A stretch of DNA of 64,000 nucleotides, from assembly GCA_958295465.1 (NCBI GenBank), contig OY282353.1, positions 3,339,001-3,403,000 of the forward strand, in the 5' to 3' direction. Origin of the DNA: an uncultured Gammaproteobacteria bacterium (GTDB taxonomy: Bacteria; Pseudomonadota; Gammaproteobacteria; HK1). The position numbers and the translations under genes are program-made. Under the pieces are notes generated by a model that had not been told where the DNA came from, ran no database searches, and worked only from the letters and a program-made list of their open reading frames with translations. Below, piece after piece: positions 1 through 8,811 of the stretch. Numbering within the stretch: position 1 is the stretch's first letter; each line of letters opens with the position of its first letter.

Positions 1-344
1 CGCTGGATCCCGTCCCGCAGGAGGTAGCGCGAGACCATGAACGCGACGGTGGCGCCGAGGGTCGATGCGAAGGAGACGGCGACGCTCCCCCACAGCAGCC
101 CGAACACCGCCCCGCCGGCGAGGGTCAGGATGGCGGCGCCGGGCAGGGACAGCCCGGTGATCGCGACGTAGGCGGCGAAGTATGCGGCCAGCGACGCCAC
201 GGGGTATTCGCGGTAGAGGGCGTCGATGTCCGCCTGACGCGACTTGAGGTAATCGAGATCGAGATAGCGGCCGAGGTCGAACGCGAGAAACGCGGCGACG
301 AACACCACGATGAGCGCGACGACCGCGATTTTCCCCTTGCTCAC
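1..344 (-). CDS. TVP38/TMEM64 family membrane protein, 3' end off the window
   Basis: The minus strand reads open from a GTG at 344 to the left edge (about 114 residues, no stop). It starts VSKGKIAVVALIV with a hydrophobic first segment. It then runs through TGLSLPGAAILTLAGGAVFG and a STLGATVAFMVSRYLLRD stretch, the conserved core of the TVP38/TMEM64 (SNARE-associated/DedA-like) family of inner-membrane proteins. An AGGCGG lies 10 bp upstream of the GTG. Transport substrate is not inferable. The C-terminal half lies outside the window. Confidence 0.85.
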   Translation of the reverse strand, partial: MSKGKIAVVALIVVFVAAFLAFDLGRYLDLDYLKSRQADIDALYREYPVASLAAYFAAYVAITGLSLPGAAILTLAGGAVFGLLWGSVAVSFASTLGATVAFMVSRYLLRDGIQ

Positions 345-659
345 GTTACGTTATCCGCCTTTCGCCCCAAGCGCCGGAATTTCCAAGGCAGGGGAGGCGT
401 CGCTGCCGTCGTGCCGGAGCGTCACCACCATTTTCTGCCCGGGGGTGGGCACGCCGGTGATGCCGAGGCCGGGAACCCCGGTGACCAGATCGTAGCTGGA
501 AGTGGATATTCCGGTGACCGATCTGTTTCTGGAATACGCACGCGCCGTCTCGGTCGGGTGAAGGTCAGAGAACAGCAAGACATGGACGTTTCATGCGCAT
601 CCTCCCTTCCAGGCTGGACGGAGACTTTGACGCCCTTGTGATCGAGTGTGTTGAAAACG
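345..659. other. Non-coding or decayed sequence
   Basis: No convincing gene. Short open frames exist on both strands, but none has recognisable motifs or a ribosome-binding site. A 75-residue minus frame (351-578) has a plausible composition at its C-terminal end but resembles nothing I can name. This looks like the eroded edge of the accessory region that follows. Confidence 0.5.
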
Positions 660-1113
660 GAGCTGCGAATTGAACAAGTTGGGTGATCAATGTCAAGGTA
701 TTCATCCTCACACCCTCCAATGTCCGCACCGCCGGCAACGCCGCATCGCCAGGCACGAACCCTTCGGCCATCTGCCGCGCCCAGTCCGCGAACGCGCGCT
801 TCAATCCATCGTCACGCGGGTCACGCATCCACTCCACCAGCAGCCCCGCCACCCGCACCACGTCCCCCGGCGTGCGGCTCTGCTCCAACCCCAACACCGC
901 CGCCGTCAGGTTCGATGCCGGCAAATCCTCTGCCCCAGTGTGACGCTCGTCAACCACGTGGTAACGCTGCGACGGCTGGTAAGGCGCCAACTCCGATCCC
1001 ACCGGCACAATCAACTCCCCCACCGCCACCGCCGCCCGCCACCGCGCCTCATCGTTGCAGAGCACGATCGGCAGCACCGCCGGCCTCCGCTCACCCGCAT
1101 CCAGCGCATCGTT
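660..1113 (-). pseudogene. Fragment of an Rpn/YhgA-like recombination-promoting nuclease
   Basis: On the minus strand a roughly 145-residue stretch reads LPIVLCNDEARWRAAV, then SELAPYQPSQRYHVVDE, NLTAAVLGLEQSRTP and LKRAFADWARQMAEG, followed by LPAVRTLEGVRMNTL. This pattern is characteristic of the C-terminal part of Rpn family PD-(D/E)XK nuclease/transposase proteins. The N-terminal part with the catalytic residues, and the glutamine-rich tail that usually follows, are both missing. The surrounding frame (565-1176) is unrelated at both ends. I read it as a remnant. Recognition rests on remembered family sequence. Confidence 0.6.
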
Positions 1114-1381
1114 CGGCAGCGTCGTCGAGGGCCTCGCGGGGACCGTCGTCATGGAAGCGCAAGGGCACGACGGCACACGTCTCGCCGGCGACGGTCACGG
1201 CTTGCGGTCGGGTTTTCACGATCGACAGACGCCTCCCCGGATTTCGGCGGCCTCGACCGTCAGGATCGATTCCTCGGTGTTCAGCGTGTTACGGTACGCG
1301 CCGGTCGCCAACCCGCAGCCGGTCGCCGCCACCGCGTAGTGGCTTGACGCGGACTTGTCCTCCGACTATGGATAGCAGTCG

Positions 1382-1789
1382 ATGTTGACACCATATCAGT
1401 TGTCGATTTTTCTGCCCGCCGCTTTTGTCGTGGCCATTTCTCCTGGCGCAAACAATATTCTTTCATTGTCACATGGCGCATCGGCTGGTTTTTACCCGAC
1501 GGTATTCAGTCTGATCGGGCGCTTTTTTGCATTTTCCTTGATGCTGCTCCTCGTCTCGGCAGGACTTGGTGCAATCATAACGACATCGAATTCCGTATTT
1601 CTCACAATAAAATGGATCGGGATTTGCTATCTGGTATATATCGGATTCTCGATGTGGTTTTCCAAGTCCCACTACAGCCTGACCGACCCACCACATGGCT
1701 TGGACAATATCTCACTGGCGAAAGAAGAGTTCAGTGTAGCGATGACAGAAGTGGACCCCATCGGTTGGACAGGAATCGCGAATCAGTAA
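1382..1789 (+). pseudogene. Truncated LysE/RhtB-family amino-acid exporter
   Basis: From an ATG at 1382 the frame gives MLTPYQLSIFLPAAFVVAIS followed by PGANNILSLSHG, the LysE/RhtB N-terminal signature, and then three hydrophobic segments. Homology stops near residue 120 (EEFSVAM). The last 14 residues are unrelated, and the frame ends at 1789 with 135 residues, where full exporters have about 205. The missing C-terminal helices make export activity unlikely. Base composition is visibly more AT-rich than the flanks, which suggests a transferred gene cut by the rearrangement that placed an mrpD fragment directly after it. Confidence 0.75.
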
Positions 1790-1826
1790 GTGTCTTCTGC
1801 CATGATCATAGCAGGGAGAGAGAGGA

Positions 1827-2147
1827 GCAGAAGAACAGCGTGATCTTCCCGAACGTATGCATCACGATGTGCAGCGCCGCGCCCACCGTCCCCCACGCGC
1901 TCGCCAGCACCGCCCCCAGCACCACGTAGGAGAGCTGGCTGATGGTGGAGTAGGCGAGGCGCGCCTTCAGGTTGTCCTTGCTCATCGCCACCAGCGAGCC
2001 GATGAGAATCGCAGCCCGAGCGGCTCGACCACGATCCGGAGTGCGACCCCCCGGCACGAGCGGGGCGAGGATGACGTCCGGTCGCGCACCCTGCGAGACC
2101 TCCGGGTAGAGCCCGAGCACGCATCCGAGGGCGAGCGCCCCGGCCGC
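1827..2147 (-). pseudogene. Internally deleted duplicate of the second MrpD-like gene
   Basis: Bases 1827-2011 match 17119-17303 without gaps. The next stretch, 2012-2147, matches 17923-18057, so 619 bp of the parent gene is missing at the join. The second block also carries one extra C in a C-run, which shifts the frame. It still encodes recognisable pieces such as SKDNLKARLAYSTISQLSYV. It lies on the same strand as the intact gene at 16666-18165, and the two bracket the whole phosphorothioation island. Confidence 0.9.
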
Positions 2148-2173
2148 AACGCGGCCAACAGCACGGTGGAGCC

Positions 2174-2196
2174 GGGGCCGGGGCCGGGGCCGAGGG
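2174..2196 (+). repeat. GGGGCC short tandem tract (possible G-quadruplex)
   Basis: Three GGGG runs separated by CC (2174-2177, 2180-2183, 2186-2189) are followed by GGG at 2194-2196. The tract lies between the mrpD remnant and the dndE stop codon. It fits a two-base-loop G-quadruplex pattern, but such runs are common at this GC content. Confidence 0.35.
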
Positions 2197-2300
2197 CCGA
2201 GGACCGCCAGGACATGGATCGACAGCGATCCGATCTCAAGAAAACGGATTCATGCCTTGGCGACGGCCAAATGCGTTTGCGTTGTCGCGGCGGAACTGGC

Positions 2301-2744
2301 TTACCCCTTGGCCACTTCCGGGATCGGGCCAGACAAGACGCCGCGGGCGTCTTCCCGACACTCGCCGGAAGCAACGGCTGGAGAGATGAGATCGTCGATC
2401 CCGCGTATCTTGCGGCCATCCGCGAGATACGAGATCCCGCGATGCAAGTGCAGGCGAAACTGCTGGGAGACAGTTTCGGGATCGATGGGAAGAGCATCGC
2501 GGCACAACCGCTCCTTCAGGAGTGCCATGTAGAGGTCGGCGTGGCGGCCTCCGAACACCCGCCAGCTCATCTCGACGTTGCTGTCCAACGGGATCTCGGT
2601 CGCCGGCGGGACACCCGGTTCCGAAAGCGACAGGCAGAAACCCCAGCGGCACAGCACGTTCCAGTGCTGGATTCCGGTCACGCGCTTGAGCTTGATGAGC
2701 TGGTCCTTCGCCCGCCGCGAGACCCTGACGGTGTCGATCGCCAT
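2301..2744 (-). CDS. dndE: DNA sulfur modification protein DndE
   Basis: A 147-residue protein starting MAIDTVRVSRRAKDQLIKLK, with TGIQHWNVLCRWGFCLSLSE, DSNVEMSWRVFGG and QQFRLHLHRGISYLADG. This is the DndE pattern: a small basic protein of the phosphorothioation complex thought to bind nicked DNA or assist DndC/DndD in swapping a backbone oxygen for sulfur. The dndD stop overlaps this start by one base (TGATG), so the two are translationally coupled. The protein is about 30 residues longer than typical because of a C-terminal tail after GIDDLI. It is the last gene of the dndBCDE transcript. Confidence 0.95.
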   Translation of the reverse strand: MAIDTVRVSRRAKDQLIKLKRVTGIQHWNVLCRWGFCLSLSEPGVPPATEIPLDSNVEMSWRVFGGRHADLYMALLKERLCRDALPIDPETVSQQFRLHLHRGISYLADGRKIRGIDDLISPAVASGECREDARGVLSGPIPEVAKG

Positions 2745-4735
2745 CACGTCGCCTCCGCTCCATCGAAGTACCCTTCCTCGATCCTGGTGCTGCCGCTGGT
2801 GTCGTCGTAGGCGAGGCGATAGCTGCGGCCGATGAAGGGCCGGAGTTTCTCCAGGTGCGCGCCGACGATCTCCTCGTCCGTGGAGAACAGCAGGACTTGA
2901 TGGCTGGCGAAGGGAAAATACCGCTCCACGAGATGCGTCCGGTGTCCGGCATCCAGGCGCCCGAGCGGCGTGTCGATAGCGGTCGGCAAGGGGCGCCCGG
3001 AGGTCTTCGCGAGTCCCCACAACAAGGCGATCGCCAGTAGCTGGCGCTCGCCGGCGGACAGCCTCTCGGCGCTCAACTCGCACCCGTCCCGCGCGTACAG
3101 CGTGAGGGCGAAGGTTTCCGGATCGATCTCGAGGCTGGTCACGAGAGACGCTTTGCGGAGCAACTGCTGGTAGCTCTCCAGGACTAGCTGCTCGATCTTG
3201 CGAACATGTCGCACGATCACGGCCTTGCGGAACATTCCGAGCGTCGTCCGAACACGCACCGCGTGCCGGAGGACGCGGACGCGGTCCTGGCGCCGGCCCT
3301 CCGCCCTCGCGTCGGCCTCGACAAGGCGCGAAAGTGCCTGTTCGCCGCGCTCGACGTCCCGGTACAAGCGGTCGATCTCGCCCTGCTTCGCCGCGTAGCC
3401 GGCCTCAAGGGCGGCGATGTCGCGAACCAGCTCGTCTCTGCGGCATGCGACTTCGGAAACCGCGTCACCGGCAGGGACGCCAGCCTGGACCATCCGCACA
3501 TGGTCCGCCCGAGCCCTCGCCTCCGTCCACCGCGCCAGTTCCGAACCGGCCTGCCGCGCGAGCTCCTCGAATCTGCCGTCCAGCAGCCCCCGGAGGTCGC
3601 TGCGGACATCGGGCGGCAGGTTCAGGACGGTACTGCGGCCGCCTGCCCTGAGACGCGCCTCGCGATCTGCATCCAGGTAAGCTGCGATGGCTTCGAGGTC
3701 GCCGACGGCGATACCCCGGTTGCGTATGAGCCCCAGCAGCCGCTCGTCACGCTCGTCGAGGACGGCCGATACGTCCCGCGACCGGCGGGTTTCTTCTTCC
3801 GCAAGATCGCGCTTGAGGGCGCCGTCCAGAAGGCCGCAGACCATCAGCAGTGGCAGGTCGCCCGCCGCGATCTCCCGTAGACGGGTGGCGCTTTCGTCGA
3901 GGGCACGTTCCGCCTCCTCCGCATCGTGCTCGATCTCGATCCGCTTCTCGTAGAGCTCCCCCCCGAGATTCCGGTACTCCTCCTCGACCGCACAAAGATC
4001 TTTGCGGGCCGGGTCGAGTCGAGTGGCCTTCAGCGCCGCCTGCTCCTGCCTCAGGTCGGAGATCCTCGCACGCAAGACCTTCAGCGCCGCCTCGGATTTC
4101 TCGATCTCGCTCCGGTTCGGGTCGTCCTTGTCTTCTGCTCGCTTCCGCCGCTGGTAGGTCTGGAGGTCTTTCTCCAGTTGGTCGACGACATCGAGGCCGA
4201 GGAGGTTGCGGATCGCCGTTCCGATGAGCTGCATGGAGCTGTCCCGCGCCGCGTAGCCCTGGACCTGCTCGCCATCGAAGAGGAACAGGTTGGCGATATT
4301 CGGCGGAATAAGGTCTTCAACCTGGCTGATCCAGTTCTCGGCCAGCGCGTCGTCGCGGTGCCGGTTCTTGATCACCTCGAAGTGCTCGCGATAGCCGCCC
4401 GCGCCCTTGCGCCATGATCGATGCAGCCGGAAGCGGTCCTCCTTGCCGTCGATGGTGTGGCGAAACGCGAGCTCGACGGCGGCCTCGCGCGTATCCGAGC
4501 CGCGATGGACGCTACGGGCCAAGTAGTCCTGGTAGGCCAGCCCGTTCCGGTTGGATATCTTCGCGAACGGCCCGTACAGGCAAAGCTGCACGGCGTCCAG
4601 CAGGGTCGTCTTGCCGTGGCCGTTGAGCCCGCCGAAGAGGATGATCGACCGGCTGGAGTCGGGCGGCGTCAGGGCGACCGTCTGGCGTTCGGCGTAGAGC
4701 CCGAAGTCGTGCAGGACGATCTCGTCGAGGATCAT
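2744..4735 (-). CDS. dndD: DNA sulfur modification protein DndD (SMC-like ATPase)
   Basis: 663 residues starting MILDEIVLHDFGLYAERQ. It has a P-loop GGLNGHGKTT near the N-terminus and a long charged coiled-coil centre (about residues 200-550). The C-terminal ABC signature is LSAGERQLLAIALLWGL and the Walker B is PTAIDTPLGRLD. DndD is the ATPase of the phosphorothioation machinery and acts with DndC and DndE. I chose the ATG at 4735 because it overlaps the dndC stop as ATGA. An in-frame start farther upstream would lie deep inside dndC and adds non-homologous sequence. Confidence 0.96.
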   Translation of the reverse strand: MILDEIVLHDFGLYAERQTVALTPPDSSRSIILFGGLNGHGKTTLLDAVQLCLYGPFAKISNRNGLAYQDYLARSVHRGSDTREAAVELAFRHTIDGKEDRFRLHRSWRKGAGGYREHFEVIKNRHRDDALAENWISQVEDLIPPNIANLFLFDGEQVQGYAARDSSMQLIGTAIRNLLGLDVVDQLEKDLQTYQRRKRAEDKDDPNRSEIEKSEAALKVLRARISDLRQEQAALKATRLDPARKDLCAVEEEYRNLGGELYEKRIEIEHDAEEAERALDESATRLREIAAGDLPLLMVCGLLDGALKRDLAEEETRRSRDVSAVLDERDERLLGLIRNRGIAVGDLEAIAAYLDADREARLRAGGRSTVLNLPPDVRSDLRGLLDGRFEELARQAGSELARWTEARARADHVRMVQAGVPAGDAVSEVACRRDELVRDIAALEAGYAAKQGEIDRLYRDVERGEQALSRLVEADARAEGRRQDRVRVLRHAVRVRTTLGMFRKAVIVRHVRKIEQLVLESYQQLLRKASLVTSLEIDPETFALTLYARDGCELSAERLSAGERQLLAIALLWGLAKTSGRPLPTAIDTPLGRLDAGHRTHLVERYFPFASHQVLLFSTDEEIVGAHLEKLRPFIGRSYRLAYDDTSGSTRIEEGYFDGAEAT

Positions 4736-6285
4736 GACGTGACGGTCGGCGCCTCGTCGGCCGGGGGGAGGTCGAGCACCTTCTGAATCATGGGGTCGTT
4801 GCCTCGGAACGCCCGCTCGTGCGCATCCTCGACCGCCTTGTGCCGGGACAACGCCCGCTCGGTGGCGTCTTCCTCGTTCTCGTAGAAGTGGCGGTGGAAT
4901 GCCTGGTCTATCGCATCGAAAAGCCCGGCGCGGCGCAGCATGGACTTGTACTTCTTCTCGACCGACAGGAGTTCCCGCGTCAACTGGTAGCGGAGTTCGT
5001 CCCCGTCGCAAGCTTCCCGGAGGGCCTCCATCTCGTCGACGCCGAAGATGCGGTTGTCGTCGAGGCTGCGGCCCGGATAGTTTTCGCCGACCACCTCTTC
5101 GTAGATGCGCGGCAGGTGGTCTTCAATCTCATGCTTCTCGACAACCCAGATACGGCGGATCTCCTCGAGCTCCTCGCGGCAGATCAGCTCGATGTCGCGG
5201 ACCTCGGCAGGACCGTGCTCCCTGATGTAGTGCTGGGCGCGAAGGACTTTGCGGAGCCAGTCCGCGCGGACCTCCTGCTTGTAGGGTCCCGGGATAGGGC
5301 GGCCGCGGAATAGCTGGACGGCGCCGCTCATACGCCGGAAGTCGCGCAGGAGCCGGTCGGCGTCCGGGGTGTTGGGCGGATCGAGTTCGTTGCGGAGATC
5401 GAGGAGCGGCAGCATCCACTCCTTCTCCTCGTCGTTCCGGATCATGGCCTGCATCGACTTGTCCTTCTCGACGAGCGTGCAGACCCAGCAGCCGAAGCGG
5501 CTGTCGCCGCAACTCGGCGTCGTCGTGTCGACGACCAGCGGGCACTCGCCGTCGGCGGACGCACCTTGGTACATGGTCAGGAGATCCTTGTTCCTGTATC
5601 CCCACGGGTTGGCAACCTGCATGAGGAACAGCCACACGTCGTCGTTGCTCCAGTCCTCGAGCGGCGTGTAGACGAAGGAGTTGGGCAGGCTGCCGTTGGG
5701 ACTCAGCTTCTCGCGGATTCGCCTGCGCTCGAACTTCTCCATGACCAGCGCCCGCTTCCGGCTTTCCGCCTTGCGGGAGCCGAGGACCAGGATCGCCTCC
5801 CCGTGGATCTGGACGACCGAGCTTATGAAGCGGGTGGACGGCAGGATCTTGAGGCGTTCGGTGCACCAGCGGAACTTGGGCCGGGGGGCGGGGTAGCCGC
5901 GGCCGATGAGGTTCACCCAGAAGGTGTTCTCGGGTTCGGGCGTCAGGCGGTGAGCCGTGAGGGGAAGCCCCTGTTCTTTGGCGGCGGCCTCCATCTTCTC
6001 AAGGGACTTCGAGACCCAGAGCGCGACGATGGGATTCTCGACCAGGGTGTCGGTGCTGATGACGTGGACGGGCTTGGTCAGCCTGTCCTTCGGGAGTGCT
6101 GACAGCGCGAGCCACACCAGTTGCAGGGCCGCGGTCGAGTCCTTGCCGCCGCTGTAGCCGACCACCCACGGGATCCGGTCGCTCTCGTAGAGCGCGGCGA
6201 CCTCGTCCAGCAGCCGGGCGACGGTCTGCTTGAAGCCCATCTGCTCGAAAGCCGATGCCGCCCTGCGGACGTCAGATCCCGTCAT
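4732..6285 (-). CDS. dndC: DNA sulfur modification protein DndC (PP-loop ATPase)
   Basis: 517 residues. The PP-loop motif YSGGKDST lies at about residues 44-51, as in PAPS reductase-like enzymes. Four cysteines (about 248, 259, 266 and 269, in CPLVV...PSCGDSRFGCWVC) fit the 4Fe-4S cluster reported for DndC, with a further Cys near 141. DndC adenylates the DNA backbone before sulfur insertion. The start at 6285 has GGGAGGG ahead of it and overlaps the dndB 3' end by 14 bp. The stop overlaps dndD as ATGA. Nothing looks broken. Confidence 0.97.
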   Translation of the reverse strand: MTGSDVRRAASAFEQMGFKQTVARLLDEVAALYESDRIPWVVGYSGGKDSTAALQLVWLALSALPKDRLTKPVHVISTDTLVENPIVALWVSKSLEKMEAAAKEQGLPLTAHRLTPEPENTFWVNLIGRGYPAPRPKFRWCTERLKILPSTRFISSVVQIHGEAILVLGSRKAESRKRALVMEKFERRRIREKLSPNGSLPNSFVYTPLEDWSNDDVWLFLMQVANPWGYRNKDLLTMYQGASADGECPLVVDTTTPSCGDSRFGCWVCTLVEKDKSMQAMIRNDEEKEWMLPLLDLRNELDPPNTPDADRLLRDFRRMSGAVQLFRGRPIPGPYKQEVRADWLRKVLRAQHYIREHGPAEVRDIELICREELEEIRRIWVVEKHEIEDHLPRIYEEVVGENYPGRSLDDNRIFGVDEMEALREACDGDELRYQLTRELLSVEKKYKSMLRRAGLFDAIDQAFHRHFYENEEDATERALSRHKAVEDAHERAFRGNDPMIQKVLDLPPADEAPTVTS

Positions 6286-7372
6286 GGTGGTCCCTCCCGA
6301 AGGCGTCCTCGATCCGCTGCTCGTCGGGAGACAGCGGCAGCCCGAGGTGGGCCTTTATGGCGTTCGCCGTCAGCGTGACGTTGTTCTGGGACTTCCGGAG
6401 CCTGCCGGCCAGCAGCGCACGGCCTTCCCACAATTCGGCGTTGCCGCGTCTCCAGTCGATGTCTGCGATCCTCCCGATCTTCTTCTGCCAAGCCCGGGGA
6501 TGCCGGCGGATGAGGTCGTTACCCGCGCGGGCCAGCGCCTGCAGGACGACGCCGTGCGTGTGAATGTAGTCGGTCCTGACCTCGCCTGCCGTAGCGTCCC
6601 CCGCCCTGACAAGCTCCCATTCCTTGATGTGTCGGGCAACCTCCTCCCAGAAGGTGAGCGCGAGCTCGGCCTCCTCCCTCGGGCCATCGAGATCGAGGTC
6701 TTTCACGAGTTCGGCAGTCGCATTGTAGATCGCGCTCAGTGTGAACAGCCGCCTTGAGCGCCGGGAGAGGGTCGTCTTCTCGAGCTCCACGAGACCGCCG
6801 AAGATAGCCGATCGCTTGATGAGCGTCTTGGCGAGCTCCGCAGCCTCGTCGCGGTGGTCGTACAGGAGGCCGAGCGACTTGGAGGGGCGGACGGCGTAGC
6901 GGTTGAGATCAGCGAACATCTGCTGGCAGCGCTCCAGCCCCACGTCGCGGAAGAAGACGACGGCGATGGTCTCCTCGCCGATCTCGGGCCGGTGCTCCAA
7001 GGCCATCTCGATGGCGGCGCGACGGTGCTGGCCGTCATTGATGACGAAGCGGGCGGCCATCGGGACGTGGAGGAGCCCAATCCTGTCGGCTCGCTCCTCT
7101 CCGCTTAGATGCTCGAAGGCGACCTCGCCGTCGATGGACGCGGTCAGGGCGGAGAAGACGTAGTCGTCAGGGTTTTCGTGGATGTAACGAGACATCTCCG
7201 GGATGCGGGCCTTGTTGAGGTACCGCTGGGCACGGAGCTCGGGGGCCATTTCCTCGCCGTTGAAGATGAACAGCCGCGGGATGAGCCGGAGGGGGCACAT
7301 GGAGACGTAGTATTCCCTCCGCGACTGTATGCCCCGTATGGCGGGAAAGACGTACTTGAAGTCGGCGGTCAT
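6272..7372 (-). CDS. dndB: DNA sulfur modification protein DndB (DGQHR protein)
   Basis: 366 residues from MTADFKYVFPAIRGIQSRRE. The DGQHR motif lies at about residues 113-117 (VINDGQHRRAA) with FADLNRYAVRPSKSL downstream, the DndB hallmark. DndB is not essential for sulfur insertion in studied systems and acts as a modulator or repressor of the dnd operon. An alternative ATG at 7408 would add 12 residues but falls inside an AT-rich repeat block that looks like an operator. I therefore prefer 7372, although its ribosome-binding site (AGGC) is weak. It is the first gene of dndBCDE. Confidence 0.93.
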   Translation of the reverse strand: MTADFKYVFPAIRGIQSRREYYVSMCPLRLIPRLFIFNGEEMAPELRAQRYLNKARIPEMSRYIHENPDDYVFSALTASIDGEVAFEHLSGEERADRIGLLHVPMAARFVINDGQHRRAAIEMALEHRPEIGEETIAVVFFRDVGLERCQQMFADLNRYAVRPSKSLGLLYDHRDEAAELAKTLIKRSAIFGGLVELEKTTLSRRSRRLFTLSAIYNATAELVKDLDLDGPREEAELALTFWEEVARHIKEWELVRAGDATAGEVRTDYIHTHGVVLQALARAGNDLIRRHPRAWQKKIGRIADIDWRRGNAELWEGRALLAGRLRKSQNNVTLTANAIKAHLGLPLSPDEQRIEDAFGRDHHDGI

Positions 7373-7597
7373 CGGGTGTTGCCTGTTTGTTTGTACTGAT
7401 GCAAACATACGAACATACTACACAAACATCTGTCAACAGCGGCCGCGACACGCCGGCCGCGGGACTGCGGGCGCTCCGGGGGGACGGCGCGGGTTCGCGG
7501 CGAAGCGGATTCGGTTGTGGGGGGCGGGACGAGGTGCTATAGGGCCGGCTACGTTACCGGTCGGAACCGTGCGGACGGACCGGGAGAGGAGGCAACC
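7373..7597. promoter_or_regulatory. Divergent dndB/dndA promoter region with AACAT repeats
   Basis: An AT-rich block sits in otherwise GC-rich DNA. On the plus strand there are three direct copies of an AACAT-containing motif: GCAAACATAC 7401-7410, GAACATAC 7411-7418 and ACAAACATC 7422-7430. A TGTTTGTTTGTAC at 7384-7396 lies partly inverted to them. On the minus strand TTGACA (7436-7431) is a consensus -35 facing dndB, but I see no good -10 at 17 bp. The repeats overlap the expected dndB promoter and could bind a regulator, possibly DndB itself. The binding protein is unknown. Confidence 0.5.
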
Positions 7598-8767
7598 ATG
7601 AATCGTATCGGTGCGGTCGCGCACGTCGAGAATGCCGGTCCGGTCTATCTCGATTGCAACGCCACGGCCCCGATCGAGCCGGCGGTACTCGAAGAGATGA
7701 ATCGGCTCTGGACCGAAGGGCCGGGCAACGCCGGTAGCAGGACTCACGAATACGGGCTGCGGGCGAAGAAGGCCGTCCAGAAGGCGCGCGAGCAGGTGGC
7801 TTCGGTCGTTCACGCCGACCCCGAGGACGTACTGTTTACGAGCGGTGCGACGGAAAGCAACAACATCGCCATCCTGGGACTCGCGACCCATGCGGCCGAA
7901 GCGGGCCGCCGCCACATCGTCTCGACAGCCATAGAGCACAAGGCGGTCCTGGAGCCGCTGGAAGTGCTTGAGAGGCGCGGCTTCGAGGTCACGTTCGTTC
8001 GGCCCGGCGAGTCGGGGGCGGTGACGGCGGACGCGGTGAGCGACGCGCTACGGCCGGATACGGCGCTGGTCTCGGTCATGCACGTCAACAACGAGACCGG
8101 CGTCCTCCAACCGCTCAAGGAGATCGCGGCCATCCTTGAAGACCACCCCGCCTATTTCCATGTCGATGCCGCACAGGGGTTCGGCAAGGAGTTCGAAGGG
8201 TTGCGTAGTGGCCGCATCGACATGATCGGCGTCAGTTCCCACAAGGTCTTCGGACCCGTCGGCGTTGGGAGCCTGATCGTCCGCCGCCGCGGCTTCCGGA
8301 GGGCGCCGCTGAAGCCTATCGCCTTTGGCGGGGGACAGGAGCGCGGACTGCGGCATGGGACGCTGCCGGTTCCGCTCATCGCCGGGATGGGTCTCGCTGC
8401 GGAAATCGCCCTGCGGAACCATGCGATCCGGCGCGCGCGATGCCTTAAGATCCGGACCGTCGCTCTTGACGCGCTCGGCCCTCTCGGGATCCACCTGAAC
8501 GGTGCCCCGGAGCGCATCTTGCCACACGTGCTGAATTTTTCGGTGGAGGGAGTGGATGCGGAGGCGCTCATGGTGGTGCTCAAGGATCTGATCGCGGTCT
8601 CGAACGGCTCGGCCTGCACGTCGCAAAGCTACGAGCCGAGCCACGTCCTGACCGCGATGGGGCTCTCCGACGCGGAGGTCGCGGGTGCCGTCCGGATGTC
8701 CTGGTGCCACATGACACCCGACGTCGATTGGCTGGCGGTCGCGAGCCGCATCGCGTCGATCGCCTGA
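7598..8767 (+). CDS. dndA: Cysteine desulfurase DndA
   Basis: 389 residues of the NifS/IscS fold. The PLP-binding lysine is near 216 (GVSSHKVFGPVG), the TSGATESNN motif near 81-89, and the persulfide cysteine near 340 (SNGSACTS). In this context it supplies sulfur to DndC. The ATG at 7598 was chosen because GAGAGGAGG stands 6-8 bp upstream. The open frame extends 27 codons further but without family similarity. It is transcribed away from dndBCDE and convergently with the RelA/SpoT-domain gene, with only 44 bp between their ends. Confidence 0.93.
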   Translation: MNRIGAVAHVENAGPVYLDCNATAPIEPAVLEEMNRLWTEGPGNAGSRTHEYGLRAKKAVQKAREQVASVVHADPEDVLFTSGATESNNIAILGLATHAAEAGRRHIVSTAIEHKAVLEPLEVLERRGFEVTFVRPGESGAVTADAVSDALRPDTALVSVMHVNNETGVLQPLKEIAAILEDHPAYFHVDAAQGFGKEFEGLRSGRIDMIGVSSHKVFGPVGVGSLIVRRRGFRRAPLKPIAFGGGQERGLRHGTLPVPLIAGMGLAAEIALRNHAIRRARCLKIRTVALDALGPLGIHLNGAPERILPHVLNFSVEGVDAEALMVVLKDLIAVSNGSACTSQSYEPSHVLTAMGLSDAEVAGAVRMSWCHMTPDVDWLAVASRIASIA

Positions 8768-8811
8768 CTCGTACCCGGCTTCAGCGCGTCCCGTCGCGTT
8801 GGGATGCCGGA

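Noticed and set aside
2174-2196. G-quadruplex as a regulatory element of the Dnd island
   Set aside because: The tract fits the pattern but lies downstream of dndE next to decayed DNA. Such runs are common at this GC content, so I list it only as a repeat.
4736-5011. Upstream extension of dndD
   Set aside because: It lies inside dndC and has no DndD similarity; the ATG at 4735 overlapping the dndC stop fits the operon.
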